A DNA stretch of 64,000 nt from Theristus sp. LFF4_11 (lineage: Eukaryota > Nematoda > Chromadorea > Monhysterida > Xyalidae): positions 1 through 64,000 of the forward strand of contig JASANC010003260.1 of NCBI GenBank assembly GCA_030248135.1, written 5' to 3'. Shown here in pieces: positions 10,971 to 23,500 of the stretch. A model generated the notes under the pieces. It was not told the DNA's origin. It was given only the letters and a program-made list of their open reading frames with translations, and searched no databases. The stretch's first letter is position 1, and the number at the start of each line of letters is the position of its first letter. The translations under genes and the position numbers were made by a program.

Positions 10971-11430
10971 TACCGTATTACCCCCATTAAACCCCCCCCC
11001 ACCATTAATCCCCCCCACCAATAAACCCCCACCCCCCCGACCAGTTTCCAAATAATCCCCCCCCCCACAAATAATCCCCCATGGGGGTTAATTGGAAACC
11101 TGTTTGAACACATACCCAGCGATATCAGTGGCTGGTTGCAGTGAAAATGATGAAATTGTGCTACCAAAGGCCCCAAATGAGTGAGTTAATAGTAATTTCA
11201 TTACAAAAGGCTGTTATAAAAGGAAATTTCTATGTAGAGTAGAAGTTTCTACGACTTTCTTGCCTGCCATGCAAAGTATTTTTGCCATTTTTCAACAAAC
11301 CCCCACCCCTAGATTTTTTTTGTAAATAACCCCCCCCCCACCAATTATCCCCCCCACCAATAACCCCCCACCCCTAAAAGTCGCTGACGTATTAATCCCC
11401 CATGGGGGTTTATTGGGGGTAATACGGTAT
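10971..11430. mobile_element. C-rich MITE, TACCGTATTACCCCC family, copy A
   Basis: It begins TACCGTATTACCCCCATTAA and ends with the inverse GGGGGTAATACGGTA. Inside are runs of 6-9 C separated by AATAA and an AT-rich core (GTGCTACCAAAGGCCCCAAA). Copies are at 39154-39473, 45850-46304 and 59133-59665. The C/G runs on either strand are capable of forming quadruplexes. Confidence 0.85.
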
Positions 11431-11527
11431 GTATGTACTAGTTTTCATTCAATCGTATTCAGTCGCAAACCCAAAGAATTGATATAATAGTAAAATCAAT
11501 GTCGAAAACATCTGGTATTACAAACAT

Positions 11528-11690
11528 ACCGTAAGGTCTTACATATAAGGTTCCTCTCACTTATAAGACCCCCACCTAAAAGTGGGCGGGCGTCACACCT
11601 ACAGTAAGAGTGTCACATGGCGGAAAACCAAAAAATTTAAAAATTTGACTTTGTCGAAATCCCATTCCATTTATAAGGCCGGACTTGTGT
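11528..11690. repeat. Partial element with TCTTACATATAAGG terminus
   Basis: The segment beginning ACCGTAAGGTCTTACATATAAG, followed by TCACTTATAAGACCCCCACC and AAAGTGGGCGG, is repeated at about 57946-58200, where both inverted ends are present. Here only one end is clear. Confidence 0.5.
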
Positions 11691-12054
11691 TTCTAGCAAG
11701 TGATAAAAACCAGTGTTACTAGCAAGTAGCAAGACCTGTTGTTGTCGTCGGCGCTGCGCTCGTTGCTAACCTGGATGGCGGGATGGATCTCTTTTTCGCT
11801 TTTTTCAATCTTGATTTATGGTATAGCAAGGGCACAGAATAACAGGTTTGTTGAAACGTACACACTAGTGTTAGTTATAAATCATATCAACCAGGCCATA
11901 ATCGTCAATTCAAATGCTGTTTCTGGGTGTAATCAAAGATCAAAAGCGCGCAGCTTTTTCTATAGTCCGACAAGAACGCGTCATGCATTCAATGTACGGG
12001 GTGTTGCAAAAAAAACTACAAAGGCAAAATCGCTCGTTCTCGTGTCTGCTTTAA

Positions 12055-12203
12055 CAAGCACAGGGAACTGAAACTTCATGATGCAATAGATGAAGAAGAA
12101 ATAGAGACTGTCGGATTGCACTAGTGGGTGCGTTTTCAAGAGAATGCATTACCAACAAATCGTCTTCATCTATTGCATCATGAAATTTGAGTTCCCTGTG
12201 AAG
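12055..12203. repeat. Inverted repeat (about 42-bp arms)
   Basis: CACAGGGAACTGAAACTTCA plus the following ATGATGCAATAGATGAAG at 12058-12096 is mirrored at 12163-12200 by CTTCATCTATTGCATCATGA and its continuation to TTCCCTGTG. The centre is about 65 bp. It may be a small foldback element. No coding function is supported for the overlapping frame at 11739-12071. Confidence 0.6.
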
Positions 12204-12353
12204 GTTGGTCTGGAATTAGGAACGAGCTTGTGTTCATGTCGGATTTTATTGCGAACACAGTTTGCGATGTTGATCGTGTTCAATATGCATTTGAAAGTTC
12301 AAATCGCATGATCGCAGCGCCTTGAACTGCAACGTTCAACATCGTATGTAGGT

Positions 12354-12527
12354 ACAGTCGAACTGTAAATTATAGGGAATCAGCTGATTGATTGGTGGTC
12401 ACCTCACGTGCATGCGTGTTTTCTGTGCAAGCCAAACTCCGCCCGCACAGCAATGCTTGCACAGAAAGCATGCATACCGTAATCACCAACCAATCAGCTG
12501 ATCCCCTATAATTTAGAGTTCCACTGT
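12354..12527. mobile_element. MITE, ACAGTC family, copy C (intact ends)
   Basis: Both ends are well preserved: ACAGTCGAACTGTAAATTAT on the left and its inverse ending TAGAGTTCCACTGT on the right. Inward of each lies the paired AATCAGCTGATTGATTGGTG / CACCAACCAATCAGCTGAT. About 174 bp with no coding capacity. Confidence 0.85.
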
Positions 12528-14527
12528 GGACCTCAATCCTCGCGTCCGTATACATTCCTTGTCGATTCACAAGGTTTTCAGTTTCTTTGCGTTTTTTTAT
12601 TTGATAAAATTGTCACAGCATTGCGAAGCACGAGCGAAACTGAAGTTTGTTTTCCCAACTTCTTTGTCACTTGGAACTGTCAATTGACAAACCTTAAAAC
12701 TAGTTGAAACAAAAGGGAACAATCAACAATTCTCCTGTATGGTGCTTGCAAAAAAGCCACCACGTTGTTGAATTTGCAGATTATACCACGAAACAAACAT
12801 GAATTTTCTCGATTTTTCAATCTTAAATTTGAAATATTGCAGTTATGCTTGTTTGTACATCCAAATTTTAAAATTTTCCAACGAAATTTTAACACAATCA
12901 TCGTCGCATGACGTACACGTATACCGGTATTTTCTTGTGAAAAATTTTCCACCATCCAACACCATGAGACCACTCACATGTGAGACACGCCGTTCATGGG
13001 GGCCTCCGTTGAGTAGACTCTAGCAAACTGTATGCGCTTCTTGTCACTGTGCACATTGGGCATGCAAAACTGAAAACAATCAAACACACGCAGCGGATAC
13101 TTATCGATTGCTGCGAACAACCGAACGATAAAAAATGCACATGTTTCACGGATAGTCAACTATTATAAAAACGACCTAGCACGTTGCTGGTCCATGCGAT
13201 TCACAGCTCCCTCGGAGGCAGCAAAGCCTGCAAGACCGCCGGTGTCATGCCATATTTTGTTCCCGCCATGGAACTTGTCGCTGCCATGGAATGACCTGCA
13301 ATATTTTGCCATATTTTGACCTACCCGTCGAAACTCAGTGTATGGAGAAGGGAAACGTTTTATGCGAGTGCTGTGCTAAAAAGGAACATAGAATATGCTG
13401 ACCAAATAACAACACTATTAGGTTTTTGAACGGTTTTCTTTTTCCATTCAAATTTTGCGCCCTTCTTGCACTCTGAAAAAAGCGGCCATGTTTAATCGGC
13501 CATTCCGTACGCGGTCACTAAATACTGCTTCATGAATGCCCCTTTAAGGTTCGTGGGCAAACACCTCGACTGCGAAAAATGTTACACGGCCACCAATGAA
13601 ATCGTTGTTGACTGGATGCGTGTTGTGGCGGAGGAACACGCCTTGGGTGGAACATGAAGGCAGGTAAACTGAACACTAACAGCCACCGTGCCGCGAACCT
13701 TCGGAAGGTGTTCATAGTTGTGACTGTTTTGTTCGAGGCTTAGTTTAGGTAAAACGGTGCGTGATACATACGTCTAATCCGTACACCAACCGTGAGCGGG
13801 TGTCAACCTCCTGCGCACACTCAAACACACACACACAAAAAGAAAAACCACGAAAAGAATAAAATAAAAAAGCGCACACACTTTTGTGTTTTACACAAAG
13901 ATATCTCATGTAGTCGACTCGTCTATGAGCTAAAATCGTTCAGTCTCAATGTGGAGGAGAAGAAACAGTAGCGTGTAAGAAACGAAAAAAGGCGGAGTCT
14001 ACGATTTTGATTCAGGGTGCCAAGTTCAGCGAGGATTTTTCGGTGTTTTTGTCACTTCTGGGAAAAATAAACGCTTAAAACTTTTTTGTCTCAAAAAAGT
14101 TAATGTTTTACTGCTGCTCAAGAGTCAAGAGCCTGTTCGTGTGTGAAGCCTCTACGACGTTTATTCAATTGAAATGGTGAGTACTGTAAGTGTACTCATT
14201 AAATTCATTTTTGAAACAAATCCCTTCTGCACAAAATCCCCAATGCACGAAATCCTTCAATAAACTTCAAATGATCGAATGAACCGTTGGTTCGATATTG
14301 GCTATTTGTTAACACAATTTAATCAAACTGCATTTAATTCTGATTGGTCGATTGACAAACCATTCAGCTAACATCAAACTTGGGTTTGTTTGTGATCGAT
14401 CTTATTTATCGTGTTTGGTGTCATGCATTCAGAAACTTTGAAAGACACTTTGAAAAATTTGAAAGGTTTTTTCGGTAACAGCTGATGATTTAGCAGTTTG
14501 TAACAAATTATGAAATTGACAAAACAT

Positions 14528-14812
14528 ACAGTATGACCGTTTAAACATGGCAGCTTTTTTCAGGGTGCAAGGAGCGCGCGAAATTTGAATCAAAGAAAAA
14601 AGTTGCTCAGAAACCCAACTGCGTGTCAAATTTTACATGTTTCTGAAAATTAATTGGTAATTCGGGCTATTCTGTTCATCATTTCTACCTTTGCACACTC
14701 GATTGGCGGATATCTTATCGTTTTTGAGAAAGGAAACTCCTAGTCTGTGACTAATCTCGCCTTGATTGAGACTGCCATATTTATTCGGCCATACTGTACT
14801 CATACCACGCAT
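14528..14812. mobile_element. MITE, TACAGTATGNCCG family, copy A
   Basis: The left end TACAGTATGACCGTTTAAAC and the right end, which reads inverted TACAGTATGGCCGAATAAAT, each continue into ATGGCAG, giving imperfect TIRs of about 27 bp. The body includes AGGGTGCAAGGAGCGCGCGA and AACTCCTAGTCTGTGACT. A 226-bp copy lies at 56127-56352, and partial matches occur near 13480-13510 and 58640-58690. Confidence 0.8.
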
Positions 14813-17800
14813 GTCTGCGGTGTTGTTGGCAAAATACTCCCTGTCAAGGGCAAAACGTGCATTTGGCATCAGCTGCCGTAACCTTTCCATTACACACACG
14901 ACGACACCACGCACAGGTAAAACCGTTTTTTGCAGTACGAATTTCCCGTTCATCATTTGAGAGATTTCAGTTTGTTAATTGTCGGTAACCAAATTGTCGG
15001 ATTGGTTGCATTTGGAAATTGACGCACTGATGCAACCGATCAGCAGAGCGTGTAATGATTTTTCGCGATTTTTATGTTTTTTTCTGATTGCATATTTTGA
15101 TTTTCCCCGTCTTTTTGCCGCAATCGACGCCCTTGATACTGATCTTCATGTTCACCGTTTTTTCGACCGCGTTTACTAGCACCACTTGTCAGTTTGGCAT
15201 CCGCGTGTCAACGATTATGACTTGCGGTGAATAGTTGTGCGCATATTTGCGTTTTGCGAAACCTTTGCACAAGCATTTGTGCGTTTGTATGATTTTTTTG
15301 ATCAAAAAATGCTTTTTTCTAGAAATAGTTGCACACGAAATTGAAAGCTGTACAATGTACATGTTGATGTTCGTGCGTTCAAATATGTTACCCAAAGACA
15401 AACAACCAATAATTGCATGTATTCGTTTGTACAAACGAGTATATTCCGCTTTTATTGACTCAAAAATCCAACGTATACATTTTGTATGAACTGGATCATG
15501 TTACAGTTGTCATTCAAAATGTCTTTATTAACAACAGGTCGCGTTTCGACGAAAGTGCGCGCTTCATACATTTCGCCTTTCTCAATATTTACACACCAAG
15601 TCAAACACCGCGCACTTTTTCATGCGACGCTGATTGGCTGCATTTGAACACGACGGTCAGCTGATTGGCTATGCCGATCTGGTGAAACCTATTGACGTTT
15701 ATACTTCTCAAATCCTACTGAATGAATTCTTTCATTTATATGCAGGAACAATATTTCAGGTCGTTGTCAATAATAGTGCTAGAATGCGTCTTATTCGTAT
15801 CGCAAATATTTATGTAAAACCCGTGTGGGCCTTTCGTCTTTCTGTTGATCAAACTCGTAGACGCTAATAGCTGAGTGAATAAATCTTGTAAAATCGCAAA
15901 CTGACTAGTTCTTTGTGGACTTCACGAAGTTTATGACTTATACTTTTCAATATGAGTCATTTATTTTCACTCATTTCATACAGTTCTATAATTTTCTCTA
16001 TTCCCTTATTGAGTATGCCCACTCAAAATCAACCAATCAGCATTTTGGTTGACCCAGGCTCTTCTGAAACTGTTTGCTGCAATTTTGCAAGGGCACGCTG
16101 CTTTTTATTCACTGTACATTGTATTATTGACATTAAATGGCCTCACCTCATGTGGGTTTTGTCATAAAACGCTTATTTTCCTGCGAAACCAAAATCGACC
16201 TCACCTGTTGTATGCTAGCACTTGAACTTCGGCTTGACCCTGCTCTTCTGTACCTGAATCAAAAAAACCGAAAATTTACGGCGGAAAAAACATCGACTTG
16301 CCAAACCTGGAATAAGCTGGATGATTGCTGTTTGACTGCGCGATATTTTTCTTTTTTTTCAGTAACATTTTTGTTTCAAAGCTAATGACAAAAAACATCT
16401 TGCCCCCTCTGCCAATCAGTGCACTTCTAATTTGAAAGTTCAGCCAATTATCTCGATTGTTGCAAAACTTTATTCGATAAGAAAAAACAACAGCAAAACC
16501 TGCGTATTTTCTCGCTTCCTGATTTTTTCCCGGATCCTCTGTTATTTTTTGCCTTGAAGATATGCGAATTTCAAAAGGAAGCAAGGCATTTGGCATACTC
16601 ACCCACCTTAATGTGACTCTACTCATTCAACACAGATCAGATCTTTATTTTATGGTGTTAGGTCAGTCTGGTCTTGGCCTTTTGGTGCGTTTTTCTCATT
16701 TTTTTTTGCACTTTTTGGATGTGCAGGTCACGCATTTGTGTCTCGAATGAGACTAAAATACAAAAAGACATGCATATGAGCATGTGCTTTTTATTGATTT
16801 TCTTACATTTTATATGTGATTTTCTGTGTGCTGATTTTTTTGTGTTGGCTTTCGATTTGACAGTCTTTGTTTCCTCTGAGAGCTTTTTGATTTGTTGTTG
16901 CCATTCTAGTTATCTGGCCTGAATGGAATTTTAATTTTTGGAATTATAAAAGAAATCAAGTTTTGCTCAAAATTCCAAACAACAAGAATGCATTTCAATT
17001 GAATTTCTGGTTGAATCTGCCGTAAGCAGTTTGTGCTTTCTTTTCATTCCATGCAACAAACTGCAAAACTTGGTCATTTCAAATTTTGAAATGATGATTA
17101 GATCACGCTTTTTCTGGTCCATTTTTTGTTCTACTTTTGGAGCGATTCATTTCAATGTGTCACACATATCTTTCCTTCGCTCAGCCTGATTAATCTCTTT
17201 GAATAGTTTTGAAAGGAAAATAAAAATCATTGCTCTGGAAATTGGTTCGGAATTAAATAATTTGTCATATTTAGAAATTACTTCACATCCAGACATCTCA
17301 AAAACCAGTTTTTGCCCTCTTGTTTCAAAATTTCTCATTTTGAAACTCCACAACATTCAATTGTTCCAAAATTATTCGACTTTGGATTCGGAAAGAAGCG
17401 GGTAGAAATTCTTTTTTGGACTGGTTTGTTAAAAATATTCTTATGAATCAAAATCCCTTTTGAATCAGAAACCATTTTTTCCGAGCAAAAAACAACAAAT
17501 ATAAATCTGACATCCGTCCTGGCGATTATTATCATTATTATTTCTCGGATTATTAACGATATTAAAAACGATACCGAAAAAAGCAACCGCCGCGGACAGA
17601 AATTGGGCGGAAAATCGTATTTATTTTTAAAAAGTTTTTTTGCTTTGTGTCAAACTAGAAACTCTGAAATGAAAAAAATCGCGCGTTGGATCACAAAAAT
17701 CAGCGTTGTTTGTGTCCATTTCCGATTTCACCTCTTGCGAGTCGGTAACATTGAATTTTTTTTTACTTTTTCTCTCAATTTCATATCGATTTTTTCTGTT

Positions 17801-20020
17801 CATTGTTTTGCGAAAATTGCGTGACCTTCAATGTGGTGTGGAATCAATCATTGCACCGAAAATATGCTTTTTGTTGTTGTTTTTCGTTTCTGTTTTTCTT
17901 ATTCCAAGTGCATTTCGTTTCGATGTTGCGAAAGAACGTGAAAATGAAAATTTATGATCAACGTTTGCGTTTAATCAAACCCGTTTGCTGAACAAATGTT
18001 TGGAGTGGAACTTTTCACGTCGTTTTGTGCGAAAGTCAATGCCACAGAACAAAATTTTATCGAATTTTAGATAATTCCATGAGTTTTTGCCAACATAGAT
18101 GAAATCACGAGATTGCCACACGGCACACGCACGCGCATTGCACACGCTCCCAGCCATCAGGAAGTTCATATATTACAATCAAAATTCAAAAGATCATTTG
18201 CATATCAATATCTTCATGTCTCAAAAAATCGAAGAAAGGCTTTTGTCCGCTATGACAACGTTCAAAAAGTTTTGAGAACTGTAGCTCGGGTTTGAATCTT
18301 AAGAGATTGTCGCTTGAACAAAATGAACTGCTTGTTTGTTTTTAATCTTTTTGGAAAGAGAACTTTTTTGCAAAACGAATAATCAACAAAGAGCACCTGA
18401 ACGTGATATTGAACTGAATAATCTCGAAATTCGGAAAAGGAACAATGTTGAATGGTCGCGTGTGGTTTTTTCTTGTTAAATTCTAAGACGAAAAGTCATT
18501 TTTTTCCTTTCCTCTGTTTATTTGGTATTTGCTTTCATCTCCTGTGTATTTTCACATGTTTTTCATCCATTATTTTTCTCTTTAGTGCTGCGACCTTTGT
18601 TCAGAGCTTTTTGGTCAAACAATGTTTCGTTCATTTCTTTTATTGAAAACTGTATTGAGTTTATCACACGTTCTTTTTTCGCTTCTTTGTTTTGTTTCTC
18701 ACATTCTTGTTATCTGAAAATTTCTAAAAAAAGTTTTTTTTTGGGTTTTCCGCATTACTGTTTGTTAGAAATACGTTATTTTGGTATTAGGTATTTCTAG
18801 TTGAGGGCGGTTGTATATTTCTTTCGCATTCCAGCTGTCCGAAAATGTTTTTTTACATTTTATTTCTTTTGCTGTTTGGAGGGAAGAAATGATCTCAACA
18901 ATGAATTCAATATTGCATACCGTATTTTGAATCATTTTTTCTAGGTTTTTCCATAATAAGTGTGAACCTTTCTCGCATTTGCGAATGTTTGCTTGTTGTT
19001 AAATTCAGCAGTAAAAATATAGTGTCTCTGTAAATTTATTGTATTTTTGTATTTTCTGTGCTTTTTACGTTTTAGCACGCTGACCACAACAAAACTGCAC
19101 GCACGCTATCAAAAGAATATCGCATATAATTTTTTGTTGTCAGCTAAAACCAGAAATTTTCAGCTTTTAAAAAAATGTTCCGACAAAACATATAAAATTT
19201 TGCTTATATTATTGCATTACAATATGCAGCACGTCGAAACTTGACAATCACACCATAGAGGCTTTCCAATATTTGTTTTTCACCCCATATTTTTCGGACA
19301 ATTATATTTTTCATGTTGAAAGCAGGCCAAATATTTACCGCAATATTTTCTGCTGAAAACGCAGAAAAAGTGCCCCAAATAAATATTAGCACATATTTCT
19401 TTTTATCAATGTTTTTTTTTATATTTTCTCGGATTGTTTGGCAGACTCTGGTAATTGCTATTCGTTTATTTCACATCGATGCTTCATTCACGAAGAGTGA
19501 ATGCTATGTGTTCAACTGCAATATTTCCATAAAAACTTTGTGATAAACTATAAGTGTTTTAAAACAGTTTTTCATTTCACCAGCATATTTTTAAGTTTAC
19601 CACATTACGGTTTTCAGCCAATTTGCGACATCAGCGCTGGTTGGCTTTCCACTCCGTTTGGTCATGTTTGTTTTTGCGAGATGATGCAAATTGTCACTAA
19701 TTATCAGGCACTTTTTCATGCCCGTTTCTCATGTGTCACGTGTTTACCACCGTGCAGTAGCAACGTGTTTCCAGTTTCAGTCACTATTTTTGTTGTCAAA
19801 AAACGATAATAAATGCCTATTCTGCAAAACAATCATGTGCAATAAATATTGCAGCCGGTTCTCAAGTGGGTTTTGAAATAAATGCGCGGTGTAAATTTTT
19901 TAAAGCGAAATCGGTTGAAAACAAGAATTTTTTTAGGGTTTTGCTTGAGTGTTTGAGTGTTCTCTTGTGGCGTAAAGCGATCTCATCATTGGCTTGAGGT
20001 TTTCTTGTATTCTTTCTTCA

Positions 20021-20036
20021 TTTCTCCCAGGTGAGT
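20021..20036 (+). promoter_or_regulatory. Candidate recursive (ratchet) splice site
   Basis: A pyrimidine-rich tract runs directly into TCCCAG joined to GTGAGT with no exon between, placing an acceptor and a strong donor back to back at 20030/20031. That is the structure of ratchet points used to remove long introns in steps. It precedes the first coding exon (20529) by about 0.5 kb, within what is probably a very long 5' intron. Chance occurrence cannot be excluded from one genome. Confidence 0.4.
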
Positions 20037-20392
20037 AACTTTTTCATGATGAATTTCAGTGTGTTTACATTGGTAGTGCTGACGGCCAAATACGGGAAAT
20101 GCATTTTTGCTGATTTTTGTCCAAAAAACACAAACTGAGACATCTTTGGCCTTTGTCGTTTTTTTGGTTTACAAATTGATGTGTGTAAATCTGCGCATTT
20201 GATTTCGTTTTACATCAGTTTTACTTTGACCTCCAGAAAAATTTTCCGTCGCCGGTTTACCGTATTTGTTTAAAAAAGTTGAACCGTTTGTTGTTTCAAA
20301 CAATTTTATTAGCTTCTGTCAGTCAAAAAGCGCGCCAGGTTTGAATATTGGAAAAACGGCAAACAAACGCAACGTTTTTTCGTCACTTACAG

Positions 20393-20528
20393 ATTTCCAT
20401 CCCGACATCTATTGATTCCCTCTGCACATCGTCTTTCTCATTTCTCCTGTATTAACGACATTGACTATGCTCTCCGAATAATAATACTAAAAAGCGAAAT
20501 ATCAAGAAACACAACAATAACGGTAAAA
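20393..20528 (+). other. 5' untranslated part of exon preceding MGNKTSQ
   Basis: The segment follows an acceptor CACTTACAG at 20392 and runs to the ATG at 20529 (context GGTAAAAATGGG). The frame is open upstream to 20412, but Met-Gly-Asn at 20529 is preferred because it creates an N-myristoylation signal. Confidence 0.5.
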
Positions 20529-23500
20529 ATGGGTAACAAGACGAGTCAATCGCACGGCGTGCCACCGGAGTCGATGCGACACTCGCAGTCCTGGCATCCC
20601 GCTGCGAACGGGCATTCCGCAATGATGAATGGTCTGTTCGATTGCAAAGTGTTTTCTTTCTTTTTTGTCCAAAAGAAACCTGCAATGGTAAAAGTTTCGA
20701 AAGAAAATCAAAATTCGAATACAAAAAGAGAACCGCTTCCAGGCCGCGACGAGCAGCAGGCGTTCAACGACGCCATGAATCAGCAGTACTCGAAGTCCCC
20801 GCCCTCCAGTCCAACGGGTGTTGGCCCGCCGCTGTTCATGAACGCAAATCAAGAGCCGATGCCGCACTCCGGACGCCCGGGCACCAACGACTCCGGCTAT
20901 TTCACCGGGCTCGACTCTGACCCGCGCGCGCGGGCTCGTTTCAGAGGCTCGCGGCTCTCACTGAATGAATCGCAGCTCTTTCACCATCATCCATCCGAGA
21001 TCGGACTGATGCCCAATCCGGGCCCCATGTCCAACTTTCCGGGCCCGCCCGGTTACGCCGAGTTTCCGGCGGGCGCAATGTATCCCGCAGCGGGCCATCC
21101 CCCAATGATCCCGTTAGAGGCGATGCTGTTCGGCCCGCCGCCGCCGGACGTGGACGCGAAAAAGTGGAAAAAATGGCAGAAGAAACAGCGCAAGATGCTG
21201 AAGAAGGGCAGTCTACCGAAGGAGATGTTCCCGATGATGGCGCCGATGCCCGGGCCGCCGCCGCCGCCCGGAATGCCAATGTGAGTGGTCGTGGGTTGCA
21301 TTTGTGATTCGTAAAAAAGCTCTGGGTTTTTCCTGGACAACTCAATGTGAAACACAAGCAAAATCAAAAATATATGTACAGATGTGTAATGTTTGCCGAC
21401 AAAACCCCATTCAATATTATTCCCGTTCAGTAGTGTCGATTCCTATTACCGTATCCGGTGCAGATACGGCCCGCCGCCGCCCGGCTCCTTTATCGGCGGT
21501 CCGAACGGTCCGCAATTCCGCGCGCAAAGCATGGACAATCTGATGGCCGATGAGAATACGGTGCGCATGTGCATGGCCGGTGGGCCGGGCTCGCATTTCG
21601 ACGGTGTTGCTCAGCAGCACACTGGCAGACGGTTCAATTCGCACATGGACTTGATGATGGGCGGTAATGCGGCGATGATGTCGATGGTGCCGCCGCCGCA
21701 TGCGAACGGGCATGGTTAGTGTGGTTGTGGTGGTGGTGTGTTTGGGTTGGAAGTGCATAGTGCTCGAGTGTTGCTGAGTTTTATTGACCGATTTGGTTGC
21801 AGGAAAAGAAGCCAGAGCAATCTAATTCTACTGATAAACAATCAACGCTATCTGAATCACAACCGCTAAAAACCGTTTTCAATGTTCGAAATTATGAAAA
21901 AAAACTTTTCTCCTTGTTTTCGTTCATGTGTGCGCCTGAGTGCATGAGTGCTATTTCAACAGTACGCTGAACATATCTCTAAGGGCGCATTCATGTTGCA
22001 GTATTTAGTGACCGCACAGCTATGCTAAATCATAGCTACACGGGCACTAAATACTGCAACATGAATGCGCCTCAAGATACACACCACTTCAATCATTTCA
22101 AAGCAACACCGTGCGTATTCCACAAAACTTCCATAGCCGCCGGCACCCTACTGAGCGAACGCACCTCGTCCTCCGGCGGCAAAGGCAGTCGCCGAAGTCG
22201 CAGCGACCTTCAGCCGACGCACTTCGAGGAGGAGCGAATCGTGGTCATCGGCGCCAGCAGCGACTCGACGGTGATGCTCGATCGAACGCCGATGATACAA
22301 ACGCTACGCTCGGTGGCGTCGCCCACGCACCGCCGTGATCCGATCATTTATGAGACAATGAAACAACAACAACAGCAACAACAACAGGTTGGTTAAATGG
22401 TTTTTGCATAAAACAGAAAAAAGAACAAAAACATGAACAGAATTGGTGGGGTCTAAAAAGAAAAGCAAAACGGGTGGAACAAAAAACATGTTTGTAGCTT
22501 AGTGGCTTAGTGAGCCAACGACACTACACTGTTTTTGTTTCGCGCTTGAAATCAATCAAAAAGAAAGATGTGATCACCAAATTTGTTGTGATACAGCAGG
22601 TGTGCACTATGGTTGGTCACTCAGCTAGTCATTGCTCAGTAAAAATCTTTGTTGAGCAACACCAGTGTGACAAAAGTGTTAGTCAATTTTTTCTGTTTTA
22701 TCTCAGCGTTTCCGTTTTTTTAAATGCTATCACCCAAGCTGTCATTTTGAAATCGTTTACATGAACGACTTCTGCAAAAAAAAACTTCATCGCAGAAGTT
22801 AAGCCATAAAATCGATGCAACGTTTTATTCTGGTTTACTTGTAGTCCGCCTGAAACATCAACCGAAAACCGAGACCACCAAGACATTGCTATCGGTATAT
22901 CTGATACCATGTTTTTTACCATAATTCTCACACGAATGGCAATTACCGTGGTATCCTCGAGGCCTGGGTGGTAGCGCGTTAAGACTGGTTACGTTAGGAC
23001 GTTATGTATGAGCCCCTCCGAGGGATTTATGTATGGACACTTAATGATAGAGAAAACTCGATGGGCACCCCACAAGACGGCGTTCTGGGTTAGCCCTGGC
23101 TTAATACATCGCCTAAAATCCCCAACAACAACAACTGGACCGCGTTTTATTTTTTTCGGGACACATGCGGAGGCCGCGTGGGTGGGTACTTGGTCAACTT
23201 TGCCACTGGAAAGGGGCCGCATCTTTGCCACTGGTATATAACTGCTAATAATCGCAACTTTGCCACTACAGGGTTTTGAAATTTACAGCACTGAAATAAA
23301 TTGTTTGTAAGAATCATGCGGATGCGCGAGCGAGCGAAGCGAGCGGACAGCGCATCACGCATTATATGGCTGAATATGGACCTGCGCGCGTTTTCAAAAT
23401 TTAGTCGCTGTCCTGCAGCAACTAATATACGTGCTGCAAACTTGATACTGTGCACACGTAGAGACCTGCCAAAGTTGCAAACTGTGCCGAAGAAAAATTT

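Larger units (their letters stand above)
12600..20390. other. T-rich gene-poor stretch
   Basis: Nothing that I can support as protein-coding lies here. Open frames are short, lack conserved motifs and follow the strong T bias. A GTGAGT donor after GAAATG at about 14176 and T-rich tracts ending in AG suggest that at least the right-hand part is the 5' intron of the plus-strand gene that starts at 20393. A MITE at 14528-14812 and a possible recursive splice site at 20030 are listed separately. Confidence 0.5.

Noticed and set aside
20684..20745. Small intron between ATGGTAAAAGT and CTTCCAG within the first coding exon
   Set aside because: Removal of the 55 bases would shift the frame away from the long downstream coding frame that joins exon 2 in phase; the exon was kept continuous.
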